Source of the DNA: Pelecanus crispus
Taxonomy: Eukaryota > Chordata > Aves > Pelecaniformes > Pelecanidae
NCBI RefSeq assembly: GCF_030463565.1
Contig: NC_134653.1
Span: forward strand, 31,929,150 to 31,993,149
Direction of reading: 5' to 3'
DNA length: 64,000 bases
A model generated the notes under the pieces. It was not told where the DNA came from, ran no database searches, and was given only the letters and a program-made list of their open reading frames with translations. A program made the translations under genes and the position numbers. Below, in pieces: positions 25,701 through 37,300 of the stretch; positions within the stretch are counted from its first letter, which is position 1, and each line of letters starts with the position of its first letter.

Positions 25701-27595
25701 TCTTGAGCTGCCTGGAGAGCAGCTGCACCTTCTTTCTTGCTGTTTGGGACATACAAGGCAAAACTAGATCTTTCTTTCCAGGTCTTCTAGGCACTTTAAC
25801 AGGTTCTTAAAATAAGAGCTTACATACCTTTTTTTTTTTTTTTAAATAGGTTAACAATTATATTGAAGACTGCATAGCTCAAAAACATCCGTTAATCAAG
25901 ATCTTGCGTCTTGTTTGCTTGCAATCTGTATGCAATAGTGGACTGAAGCAGAAGGTTCTGGACCATTACAAAAGAGAGATTCTCCAGGTTGGGCTCTAAC
26001 TTTTGGACTGATAAACTTCTGAGAAAATCCACATCAAAGTCTCAGCTCTATGACACTTGCATTCTAGTATACACGGCTAGTGTTGACATCCAGTGCGTAC
26101 AGACAGAGCACTGAGCTGGCAGCAGTGACTCAGGAGGTGCTTATATGTGTTTTACAACATGTAGATACAGAGAGGTTTATATCATTGCACTTTTTGCTAT
26201 CATGATTTAAACACTCTAGATGGGATACATTCTAGAGAGATCTTAAACAAAAAAACTTTTTTAAACTAACGTCTTTGCCTTTTTTTTCTGTAAACACTCT
26301 GGTCATGGACTATTGATGTGGTATTAAAGGTGAATTCTTCATATTGCAGACTTATGGCTATGAACACATATTGACCTTAAACAACTTGGAAAAGGCTGGA
26401 CTCCTGAAACCTCAGACAAGTGGTAGGAATAACTACCCAACAATCAGGAAAACCCTGCGTTTATGGATGGATGATGTTAATGAACAGGTAAACGGGCACC
26501 TCGGCAGTGAACATTACATCTAACAAGACAGAATTATATGCAGCAGGAAAACCTTCATATTTTATCTTATTATTTTATTTTATTTCTGTGGTGCTGTTTT
26601 GCAGCACGAAGTAGCACTCACCTGCTGCTGACACTCCGCTCTCTCCTGCAGAACCCCAATGATATCTCCTACGTGTACAGTGGCTACGCTCCACTGAGCG
26701 TACGCCTGGCACAGCTACTGGCTCGGCCAGGGTGGCGGAGCATAGAGGAGGTTTTAAAGATGCTGCCAGGTCCCCATTTTGAGGAGAGGCAACAGCTACC
26801 TACTGGCCTTCAGAAAAAGCGTAAGTTTTGCTTTGTTTTCCCATTTTTTTAAAGGGAGATGCATCTCTGTTAGGCTGGAATGAGGCAAACTGAAATCGGG
26901 GCTGGCAGAGTTCAGGCATCATATCTCATCTCCCTATCCCACTGCAGTATGAGATCTACCTAACCCATTTTTGACAGCTAGCTTTCTGGCTTCTTTAAAA
27001 CATCCAGTCACATATTCAGCCTGCTATTAATGCACAGCACCATTTGCACTGAAGATACTATAGAGCTGTACGTTTGTTTAGCTTCTCATCAGAGTACTAA
27101 AACAAACCCTAACCTTACACTGTGATTTTAGTAAGTAAGATTACTTTACAACAAGGTGAGCATCACTCTCCTACTATTAAGCCTGGGCAGGCAGAAGCAC
27201 ATCCTGTAAAGAGACTCCAGAGCTGGGAGCAGAGTCTGCATTTCAGGGCCCCTGTCTCGTATTCCACCCAATAGGTTTCTCCTCCAATTCAGCTTCTATA
27301 TTTATTTCGGTTTTAGATCATTTTGGGTTTGACTGACAGTTGATGGAGAGGAGATCTAAAAATAAAACTAAGACAACCTGTAAATTTCTCTGAATACACA
27401 GGTCAACATGGTGAGAACCGAGTCACTCTGGTGTTCTTCCTGGGAGGTGTGACATACGCAGAAATAGCTGCACTGAGATTTCTGTCCCAAATGGAAGACG
27501 GAGGCACAGAGTACGTCATTGCCACTACAAAACTGATCAATGGAACAAGTTGGATCAAATCCTTGATGGAAAAACTGGAGCCTGCCCCTTTCTAG
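19309..27595 (+). CDS. VPS33A: VPS33A, complete, 13 coding exons
   Basis: Sec1/Munc18-family core subunit of the HOPS and CORVET tethering complexes. It binds SNAREs and promotes fusion of late endosomes, autophagosomes and lysosomes. Exons: 19309-19410, 19485-19550, 19668-19795, 20344-20533, 21302-21418, 22011-22185, 22907-23100, 24868-24994, 25181-25248, 25850-25987, 26350-26487, 26652-26820, 27402-27595. All junctions are GT-AG in consistent phase and give 601 residues (human about 596). Landmarks are [20 protein letters not shown] at the start, [75 protein letters not shown] and [12 protein letters not shown]. These match mammalian VPS33A almost residue for residue. The last residues read MEKLEPAPF, four longer than the human MEKPF as I remember it. 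Confidence 0.98.
19567..19600 (+). repeat. GGGGCA tandem repeat in VPS33A intron 2
   Basis: Five GGGG runs separated by CA, followed by CGGG, lie on the sense strand 17 bases after the exon 2 donor. The run spacing fits a G-quadruplex on the non-template strand and in the nascent RNA. Such six-base arrays are usually length-variable. Confidence 0.85.
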
Positions 27596-29337
27596 CGTCT
27601 GTGGGGAGAGACAGTAGAAGTGAGGGGCCCTATGCGACGCAGGCACATCAGCTTCTGGTCTTCTCGCATGGCTGCTTGAACGTCAGAGAAACAAGACAGT
27701 GAAAGAAGCTCTCCTGAGACCAGCTTATGCTGCAGTTACCCTCATCCCTCTCTGCACTTGTGTTTCTACTGTTTGTGGAACTTCCTACTAGACAAGCAGT
27801 GGTGAAGGGCACTAACAATGAAATAAACAATGGGAGAAAGGGAGATCCCTGCTCATGGTCTGAATTGGCAAACAAGCGCTGGGGGAGCGGGGATTTGCCC
27901 ACATCCTTCTATTTGGCAAATTGCTTCTTTTTTTTTTCTTTCAGTTTAGATTTAATGGGAGGTGTGATTACTTCTTTTTACTTTCCTAAAACGCTGAGGA
28001 GGCAGGATGTTTTCTGTTTCTGTTTTCATACCAATATTCCCTGTCCGTCTTTCACTCTCTGGTGCCTGACATATTCCATCAATGCACTGGATCTCTTGCA
28101 GTCAGAGATCTGTACTCAGCTGCACCTCTGCTCTACCCAGGGTTCAGGTTCCTACTCATCTTTCTGATGAATGCCAAGGAACTGGTGCTTCCCCCAGCCT
28201 CAGCACATTCACAGCAACAGGCAGCAGCAAGGGCCAGGCCCCAGGAGCTAAATTTTCTCACATCTTTGGACACTGATTGTAGAATGGAAAGAGAACTGCT
28301 GTAAAGGGGAAGCAGGAACTTTTTTACTGAATAGGTTTAGAAACTTGGCAGCTCTCAGGCATCCAGAATAATGCACTTGCAGGACCTGCTTAGCCTGCGC
28401 TGTACTGTAACAAAGCTGTCACGGTTAGTTGCCTGTAGGCCACACTCAAGTTCACTGTCCTGCATGCTTTGGCCAAGGCACTCATTGGGTTTCCTGCAGC
28501 AGCAGCTAAACCTTGAACTATCTACATGCACGTCAACAGCACTGACTGAGAATACAACGAACTGTACCCAAATTACAAGGAAGATGCTTGAGCCTTTTAC
28601 TTCAGTCACCCTCTGAAGGGATCAGTGTGAGATGGCTTGCTTGTCCTGGGTACACCCACCTAACTCTGGAAAGCCACTCCAGAGTATGAATTACATCAGT
28701 GTGTCAAGAGCTTATGTTTGAAGACACACAGACGCTTCCTGCATGGGACTTAGGCCAAAAATAGCTGTGTCAGTGACCCAGTAAACAGCAGGTTTAAAAC
28801 AGACACTTTTTTCACCACCACCACCCCCCCATTCAGTTTATAAATTGCGGTACATGCTGCCACAAGCTGTTGTAGAGCTCAAAATTGTAAAATGGAATTT
28901 TCCATGGTCTTGGTGGCTGAGACCTTGGTGTTGCTGAGTCAATACGTGCAAGAGGCAGCTTCTGGCTCCAGAAGATTCACCCTTGCTTATGTCTGTGCAG
29001 CCTGGTCACTATACTCTTGCCTCAACAAACAGCAACCACTAGAGACTCTGTTTCACACTGCATTTAACTCCTAACTAGTTAAAAACAACTAAAAAAAAAA
29101 AAAAAAAAAACACCTCACCCACACCTTAAATAACTCAGCAAACATTTCTGCTCTTAGTTATCCTGCATAATACGTCAAAAAAAAAAAAACAAAAAAAAAA
29201 AAACCACCCCACTCCTTCATTTTTCCAAGTTGTGACTGGGTTTCAGTCTGTTGTTTTGTTTTGTAAGACTGAGTTCTGCCAAATTGGCCCCTTCACAGAG
29301 CCCCTCTGTTTAACTCCAGTTGGCTGCTTAGAATAAA
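27596..29337 (+). other. VPS33A: VPS33A 3' untranslated region
   Basis: Non-coding sequence after the VPS33A stop. AATAAA occurs at 27822-27827 (short form) and at 29332-29337 (long form, about 1.74 kb). A-runs at 29092-29110 and 29176-29203 precede the distal site. The short open frames seen here have no supporting signals. Confidence 0.6.
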
Positions 29338-31200
29338 ATAAAAAAATGTATTTGATTTTTTTTTAAAGTGTTTGCTCTCTCTTTCTCTCTGGAATAAAAA
29401 AAAAAGATAAAATAATAATAAATAAAAATAATACCACCCTGCACTGTGGTAGTTGTATCCTTCCCCCCCCCCAGCCCCAGGATAACTGAATTAACTAAGT
29501 TGAAACTATTTTTCTAACATCTGGATCTTTTTTTCTTTAAGCTTCTGCACTAATTACATTCTGTTCTGCCACTTAACATACTACATCAGAAATACCTATG
29601 GGACTTCTTGCCTTTTAAAGACAAATACATTTTTTAAATCAGTTGAGACTTTCTACTTCAGGTGGGTAGACAACTTGCAGACTTGTCTTACAAAACCAAA
29701 ACATGCTGCAACTTTGACAATGATGCAAGGAGCAAATGTGGATTGCTTTGCCCGGCATTATTTCCACATTTCCACTGTGAAGTAGGTAATTTCACAGTAT
29801 TTAAAAAGAAAATTGAAGTAGCTTTGGACCAAAAATTAGATGTTACTGTGCAGAGAAAAAAAACAAGAAACAACATGACTGAGTGCAGTCCTTACAGCAT
29901 GTCCTTGGCTTGACCTTGAGGGTCTTTGTACTATCACAATTTCCAGATTTTTTTTTTTTTTTAAATCTTAAAAATTGAACTAATCACAGGAAATGAATAG
30001 CACTGATCAGGCTCGTTTGTGAAATAAGGTCATGATGTGTAAAAGCTACACAAAAAAACCCCACACAAAGTGCCAATCCAACAGCTTGCTTACCTTTTCA
30101 CTTGGACCAGCACATGTGTTTGCTAGTAACACCAGAGGCAAAACTTATTTCAAAAACAGTTTATGCCAGACACTTGGTAAAGTCTAATTTATCATCAACA
30201 CTGCTGCATTTTTTTTTCAGACTGTAGCCTGCACCAAGCAAGAGCTATGTGGACACGCAAACTAGACAAAGTCTCTTCCTGGAACTATTCAACAACAACA
30301 ACAAAAAAATAAAAGCCATCTTGATGTTGATTGATTCTCTGGAGGAGCAATTACTACTTAACAGGCTTCCTGAGCAGCTTGATTATGTTCTGCCTCTGTC
30401 TAAGGCCTTGCTGACCATGCGGGTAATAATTTGATAACAAGAGAGCCTAATTAAATTAAGGGGCCATTTTCTACATCATAATATCTTTGTAGGTAAGAGA
30501 TTTGATTTTTCAGTACATACTCTTCCTTCTCTCTGCTGTCTGCATTTGTCTGGTTTACCAGCAAAAAAAAAAAAAAAAAAAACATTACCCAACCTCCACC
30601 CCAAAAGACTTTCACTTTTCACATAACATTATCAGAAAGCAGTTTTGCTAAAAATAAACATATAGTTTACCTCCCTCCTTCCTGCCCCTTGCTGCAAAAG
30701 AGTTGTAGCACTCACTCTCTAAAAGGTAGGGATGACTTCTTGGGTGTGCAAGGGTGAAGCTAGAGCAGTGAACTAGTGACAGTGCAGTGATTAGGCTGTC
30801 TTCAGCACTTGCTCTCTTTTGATAAAAAAAAAAAAAAAAGCCCGACTCAGCCCACATGGTTCCATCCTGTAATTTGCTGCTGATCTGGAGCGAACCCCAG
30901 CTGTATGTGAGCATCTTTCTCCCCAAGTGGCCCACAGAAGCACAGGGCTCTCAGAGAATGGAGCAAGAGGCACAACAGCCTTCCAGATAACTACAGAATA
31001 AAAAGTGTAAGATGACATAATGCTTTGTTAGAGGAAAAAAACCCCACATTTAAATGCGGGTTTTGCCCTGGTAACACTAAGCCATGGCGCTTAAACTCAT
31101 GAAATACTGTTGACAAAAGCACTCTGGGGAAGGGGAGCTATTTGGCATGCTCTGTGCTGCCGTGCTGCACAGAGCGCAAAGGCGCTATGTCATATAATAA
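29338..31200. other. Intergenic, A-rich, no gene seen
   Basis: AT-rich sequence with many A- or T-runs (for example near 29948, 30566-30582 and 30823-30839). I saw no exon, RNA gene or recognisable mobile element. Confidence 0.6.
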
Positions 31201-31233
31201 CTGGTCCTGACCACACCTAGTGCATTAGTCCTC

Positions 31234-31398
31234 ATGTGGGCTGCAAACACAACCTCATTACTCCTGGCTCCCGGACGAGCAGATCAGAAGGGGATCGAAC
31301 TACAGCGCAAACCATTTAGAAGCCAGAAGTTCAAGGGACAGCTGCAGAACAAAACGAGAGAGAAAGGAACTTTACGAAGTAGAGCCATCATTACCTGG
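31234..31398 (+). other. Possible upstream exon of the small membrane-protein gene
   Basis: An open frame starts at an ATG (31234) and ends at TGG followed by the donor gtaagc at 31399. Splicing to the acceptor at 32559 would keep an open frame into the 44-residue protein. The peptide (MWAANTTSLLLAPGR...) is not recognised, and I have no reason to prefer it over a non-coding first exon. This is a guess from donor strength and phase only. Confidence 0.2.
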
Positions 31399-32559
31399 GT
31401 AAGCAGTTTATTTCTTTATCAACATCTTTTTAGATAATCAGAAATCACGTAAAGCCTATAGATAGAAAACATCAATGCTTTGAACAACTGGGAAACCATG
31501 GCTGGTTTTAAAATGCAATAGCTCCTGTGCCTGAGCTTAGAATGAAATGACTGAACTCTTTAATAAGACCAAAAAGTGAACTCTTTATCACAAGAGCTCT
31601 TTAAAAAATATTCTAAGTGGCAGGATAGGAATTCAGTTTACTTTGGCTGGCTTTAGACTGTTTAGAAGAGAAATGATCCTTTTAGGTTAGCTTTATCTTA
31701 AATCTGTTTTTAAATTCCCTTTATGTGCTTGACCAAGAGCATGGATATTTTTTGATCAGGCACAGTTATTATCAAAATTAAAAAGAACATGTAAATTGGA
31801 GAGACAGTAGAATTTTTTAGATGGGTCTTCACAGCTTTAAGTCTAAGGAGCCAACAACTTTTGTGAAAGAGTTCAGATTTTATATTTAACAAATGAGCAA
31901 GCACTTCTAAAGTGATGTGTATGACTTTAAAATACAGAGAGAAGATGAATTCTAAAGCATCCTGTGCCTCCCATTTAAAGGTTATTTTTAACATGAGTTA
32001 TAAATATTTGCCTGTGCAAACTTGTATTTAAGCCCCAGTTTTCATCATTCTTAAACAAAAGGCTCAGTTTGTGCCAGTATCTCCATTAGATGCAATTATA
32101 TCATTAAATATTAATGGTGGCTTCCTTGGAGGAATTGACCACTTTGATCAGAACACGCTGCTGGTAATGCACCATCAGCGACCGCTCTGAACACGAAGCT
32201 TCCTGGATGCACAGCCACCGACACAGGGGGAAAGCTGGACTCCGTAAGGGCCTCAGGCCCTTACTGACATGGCAGTGTCCACTGCCTGTGTGTCTGTTTT
32301 TTAATTTGCTTGGTTATCAGTCCCGATTTGGAGACTTTGATCAGATCCTGAACTCTTTTTCAACACTGCGCAGCTCGGCAACCCCGTACAGGACTTGGAA
32401 AAAGCACACGCAAGTCCAACCTGACACTAACAACCTTCTTAGAGGGACGGGTGGCCATTAACCCTCCTGAACACAGCCACTTCTCCCCACAGCCGAGCCA
32501 CCCCGTCGGGCTCCGCAAGTCTCCGTGCTTGGAAAAACTCATCCTGTGCCTTTGCTTAC

Positions 32560-32958
32560 AGAGCGGGGAGGAGCGCGGCAGCAGCCAGCCCCAGACACCC
32601 TACCTGCCGCAGTGCCGGGGAAGGACCATGCCGGACTCCTTCGCCGTCCACTTCCTCAAGGTGCTGAAGGAGCTGCTGGCCTTCGTGCTGTTCAGTTACA
32701 CCGTGCTGCTCGGGGCGCTGCTGCTCGCCGGCTGGACGACGTACTTCTTGGTGCTTAAATGAGAGCTCCTCTCCTGCCCCTGCAGCCGCCGGCCGGCCAG
32801 AGGCTCCTCCGTGCGCCTCGTCCTGCGCATCTGCTCGGCACGCAGGATGGCGGTCCCGTCCTCCTGCGCCAACTCCGCAAGCGTTCTGTTTCGTTAGTGC
32901 CTAATCACGATCTTATTTTCTTATGTAAAGGGAATAAAGACTTAGGAAAAAAGCATCT
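32560..32958 (+). other. Terminal exon of a small gene between VPS33A and DIABLO
   Basis: A good acceptor (tgtgcctttgcttacag) ends at 32559. It is followed by GC-richer sequence with a short reading frame and an AATAAA at 32933-32938, about 170 nt after the stop. The order acceptor, short CDS, poly(A) signal on one strand is what a real terminal exon shows. The 3' end is estimated at about 20 nt after the hexamer. Confidence 0.55.
32628..32762 (+). CDS. 44-residue single-pass membrane microprotein, unrecognised
   Basis: The frame begins at ACCATGC, with A at -3, and runs 44 codons to TGA. The peptide starts MPDSFAVHFLKVLKELLAFV. It continues with a hydrophobic span of about 24 residues (AFVLFSYTVLLGALLLAGW) and ends TTYFLVLK. 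The first 15 residues form a plausible amphipathic helix with three lysines/histidines and one glutamate, so the N-terminus probably faces the cytosol. Upstream in-frame codons stay open to the acceptor, so a longer N-terminus is possible. I do not recognise the family. Small one-span proteins of this size often bind a larger membrane partner, but that is only analogy. Codon choice is GC-rich at third positions (CTGCTGGCCTTCGTGCTGTT), unlike the AT-rich flanks, which supports coding. Confidence 0.6.
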   Translation: MPDSFAVHFLKVLKELLAFVLFSYTVLLGALLLAGWTTYFLVLK

Positions 32959-33830
32959 ACATGCATGCACTTTACTGATCTTTGTGGCTCTGGCAGATTC
33001 TTTGTGTCTCCTAGACATTTGCCCTTGTTCCCCCAAGTATTTAAAAGCCTGCCAGCAGTTTTCTCCTGAGATTCCCATCCCATGCCCTGCCTCGAGAGCA
33101 CAGCAGTCTGCCGAGCAGAGAGGAGGGATGGGAGGGATGCAACACAATTCAAACATGACCAACATCTCAAGTAAACAAGTCCTGCCTTGTCTAACTCTGC
33201 CTCATTAAGGGTGTGAAGGCAGAGATACAGAAATTACTGGTAATTTTTTTTAGAAGTCCTGGAAAAAGACATTTCAAATCAGCACAAGGTTTCCCTCTTC
33301 TCACAGTTTTATGAGGTCCCTTCATGGGGTGGGAGCACCAACATCATGTTATTTACAGGCCTATTAGTTGGCACTCCCAAGCATGCAACGCTTTTCAACA
33401 AACGCTTCAAACATGGCGTTAGCTGAAAGATGCGCCCATGATACAGCACTGCCTTGCTAAAACTAAACAATGCCGAGTAAACTGAGCCTCACAGAGGACA
33501 GGAATTTGTGATATATACAAAAAGAATAGATTTGATTGATCAAGGCCTTTCACATAGAATTATACAGGAAACTTTTGCTGGAGAAGCTGGGGATTAGGAC
33601 TAGCCAAAAGCTAAGCAGGATCATATACTCTTGAAAAACAAGGATGAATTAAACCAGGGGAGTGGGGAGCAGCACCTGTGGGAGTCAGTCAGTGCGGTCT
33701 CAGCCAACACGTCTGCTGATGACCCGGCACACAGCTGAGGGCTGTTCCCTGCTGAGCCGGGCTGGCCTGTCAGGTGTCTCTGAGCAGAGTAACACAGAGG
33801 AACTGGCCGAGCGCGGCCCGAGCTGAGCGC
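32959..33830. other. Intergenic gap before DIABLO
   Basis: Unique-looking sequence between the AATAAA-terminated small gene and the DIABLO CpG island. No exon or repeat is recognised. Confidence 0.55.
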
Positions 33831-33839
33831 TCCTAACAC

Positions 33840-34350
33840 CGTTTCTGCTTCAAAGGCCCGTGACGGCCCGTCCCGAAACAAGCGCCGTTAACCCGAAGGG
33901 CAGAGCAGCCGCTGGGGCCGCCCAGGACGGCGGGAGCAGTGACCCGCAGGCGGAGGGGACGCCTGCCTGCCCGCCCGCCTCAGGCTCCGGCCCCGGCCGC
34001 CCTCACAGCGCCGCGCGCGCCGCTCCCGCCTTCCGCCAACGGCCACGCGCGCGACCCACCCCGCCGCCCTCTGCGCATGCGCCACGCCGGGAACCAGCCC
34101 TCCCCCCCCAACACAGAGACACACCGCCAGGGCGCGCTGACGTCACTTCCTGCGCAAGGGCCAGTCCCAAGATGGCTGCGGGCAGCCGATGGCTCCGGAG
34201 CTGCTGCTCCCTCCTCAGGTACCGCAGCGGCCCCGCCGCTCCGGGTCCCGAGGGCGCGGCGGGGCGGGGGCGTTTCAGTGTAGCCGCGGTAAGGCCCGGG
34301 CGGCTGTTTGCCGGGCTGGAGCGGGCCGGGCGCGGCCGACAGGGCTGAAG
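33840..34350 (+). promoter_or_regulatory. DIABLO: DIABLO CpG-island promoter with NRF1 and CRE sites
   Basis: A CpG-dense, TATA-less region around exon 1. A perfect palindromic NRF1 site (GCGCATGCGC) lies at 34073-34082, about 90 bp before the start codon. A perfect CRE (TGACGTCA) lies at 34138-34145 and is followed at once by an ETS-type CTTCCTG. The start codon sits in AAGATGGCTGCG, a YY1-like context. NRF1 is a known regulator of nuclear genes for mitochondrial proteins, which suits DIABLO. Site function is inferred from consensus matches only. Confidence 0.8.
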
Positions 34351-37300
34351 TCAGCCTCCCGGCTCGGTTCCCCGCCGCTGACTGCCCTTTGTGACTCCGT
34401 ACCCACTTCGTTTGCCCGATATAATCAAGCCAGCTGCGGCTGGAGCGGCGGCCTGTGCCACAGAAATGGTCGTAGCGCACCTCATCTGTCTCCAGATAGC
34501 ACAGCTGGAATAGCACAAGCAGGAGGAGTGCTTGCCACTGGTGGGCTGTAGCACACAGCATCGAGGGTGGAAAACTGACCAGTTATTTTCAGAAAATTAC
34601 AACAAAAAAAACTCTCATGACTGAGTGCTTCTGGTTTGCTGCTTGAGTATTTCAGTGATCTGCCCTGACCCCAGGGACACTTACACAACATTGGATGTAA
34701 ATAAAACTGGCTACAGTAGGCCCTAAGTGTCACTGGATTGCAGCGAACTATTACCAGTCATATTGCTCACCTGCATGTACTGTATACTGCTTTTAAGCAT
34801 GCTTTTTAATTTGTTTTTCAATATTATTGAATATTAGCAGTGTATTGGTACCAGATAAGATGCATTTCATCTCTCAAAGGATTAGTAATGCACTAATTAC
34901 TGTGCTTGCCTTCTTAAGTGCAAGCACTTAGAATTAAGTAATATGACAGAATTTAAAACAAACTTACTCATTCACCACCTAGTTTTTACTTTCATTAAAA
35001 AATAATCCAGCCACCAAGCCAGGAAACATGAAATTGCTACTATACCCTTAATTGGTTTAGTGGTGGACTTGGTAATGTTAGGTTAACGGTTGGACTGGAT
35101 GATCTTAAAGGCCTTTTCCAACGTAAACGATTCTATGATTCTACGATTATGCAGCTGCATTACAGAAGCTTGGTAGAGACTAGGTCACCTAGAACAGCTT
35201 CTAGGTGTTGTTTGCCTGTTTGATACCTATTTCCTGCCACACACTGGTTATTTCTCACGCTTAACAACTTCTTGCATTTCCAGGCAAAGCTTCCCTGTTC
35301 TGGCCAATATTAGGAGACACTGCCTCTCAGGTGTGAACAGACGATGGCACCAAACAGTGGGCGTGGGGCTGGGAGTGGCCTTGTGTGCAGTCCCAGTCGT
35401 GGAGGTAACGTATCAGGAGCGAGATACATACAGCATCCACTCGTTAGAAACAGCTTAATATTAAAAACCACTTGCTTAGCATTTTACAAACTAGTACTTA
35501 CCTTCAGAATTGTATTCCTTCTTGGGGATCACAGGTGTTTAAGCCATGTAGTTGTTAAGGAAGAGAAATGAGAAAAACAGCATCTACCTTCAGTAACACC
35601 TTGTAAAAACAGCTGCCTTGTTTTACAATGGCAAAACAGCAGTGAGAATTAGGCTGTCCAACCTTGTAACTAAGTTACAAGTTTTTCTTATCGTTATTTT
35701 GTTACTAATAACATCTGTATGAAAGTCAGTGTAAAGATTATGCAAGTGTCTTGTCTTTCAGAAACAGAACTCGGTTTCTCTCAGTAATGATGCCTTGATT
35801 AAAAGAGCAGTTTCCTTGGTAACAGACAGTACTTCTACACTCCTCTCTCAAACAACATACGCATTGATTGAAGCATTGACAGAGTATACAAAGGTAAGCC
35901 GAGAGATTACACGCTTTGCCAGCAAGTCAGTACTGGAACTACTAAATTATTTGGCACTAACTACACTTGTTACACCATACTTAAAATGGACTTTGTTTTT
36001 TTATGAATTTTAATGAAAGAGGTGTGAGGGTTTGAAGGTGTCAGCTCCCTAGGAAACAGTGGGGTAGGGCTCACTGTTGTACTACACCAAACACGGAAGT
36101 TATTTTTAGCTTTGTTAGACTGTTGCTTTGAGCTTGAACTTAAGTTGAAATGACCCACTTCTCAGAACTGGGGCTAAAGAAACACGTAACAGTTATTGGA
36201 TACCTGCGTACTGAGTAAGTAGGATACGCCACCTTGTATTCCTGGGTATTTTATTTACCTTCTGTGCCCATTTCTAAGGCCATGAACTTGAGTTTCATCA
36301 GAAGAATGGAGTGAGACATTTAACTTTGAAACAAGATACAGTTTTAATTTTATAAATAAGTGCCAATTTGAGTGAAGTATTTGCATTCCAGTTTACCTCC
36401 TTATTAGTACAGCAAGTATACAAAGAGATTCTATCCACAGCACTACTGCAGGTAGACAGCAAATGCTGTCAGTGCCTCCAAAATTGCAGTGAACTTGAGA
36501 ACAAAGCACCTTTGGAACCATTCAGCAATTTTGCTAATTAATACCAGTTAACACTGAGACAACATCAGAGATGTACAGATTGTCACGTAATCATGTGAAT
36601 TGATTCCTTTGCAGGCAGTTTATACACTGGTGTCTCTCTACAAGCAATATGCAAATCTTCTTGGGAAAATGAATTCAGAAGAGGTGGATGCGGTCTGGCA
36701 GGTGGTAATAGGAGCCAGAGTTGATGTAAGCAATTGTCTCGCTTCAGTCAGCAATCTGCCTCTTAAAACTCTGCTCAGAAAGTTCTCATCTCACTTGCTC
36801 ACCTTTTCACAAAGGCACCGTTTGGAAGAGTATTCAGATACTGTTACATCTAGCTAACTAATACTCTGTTTTACTCCTAGATGACAACAAAACAGCAGGA
36901 ATACCTAAGGCTGGAATCCAGTTGGATGACAGCGTTACGTCTTTCAGAGATGGCAGCAGAAGCTGCATATCAATCAGGTAAGCACAAGCAGAAATACTGA
37001 GAATTTCTTTCCCCTAGCATTTGGGCAGTATTTACTGAGTGAGAATGGAGTTCAGAGAGGCACAGAATATACATTCAGTTAATGCACCAATTTACAACTA
37101 GTGCCTGTTTTTCAGAGATGCAGAGAACTTAGATTCTTTTATTGGCTACAGGTCTAGTAGAAGCATTCTGAGAACTAGACCTGGAAACTTCACATGCGGT
37201 TTAGATCAAGACCAACAATGCCAAAAAACATTTGAAGGAGGTGTTTAGTCATTTTTAAATGCAGCGTTCAAACACAGTTCTGGGAACCACAGAAATAAGG

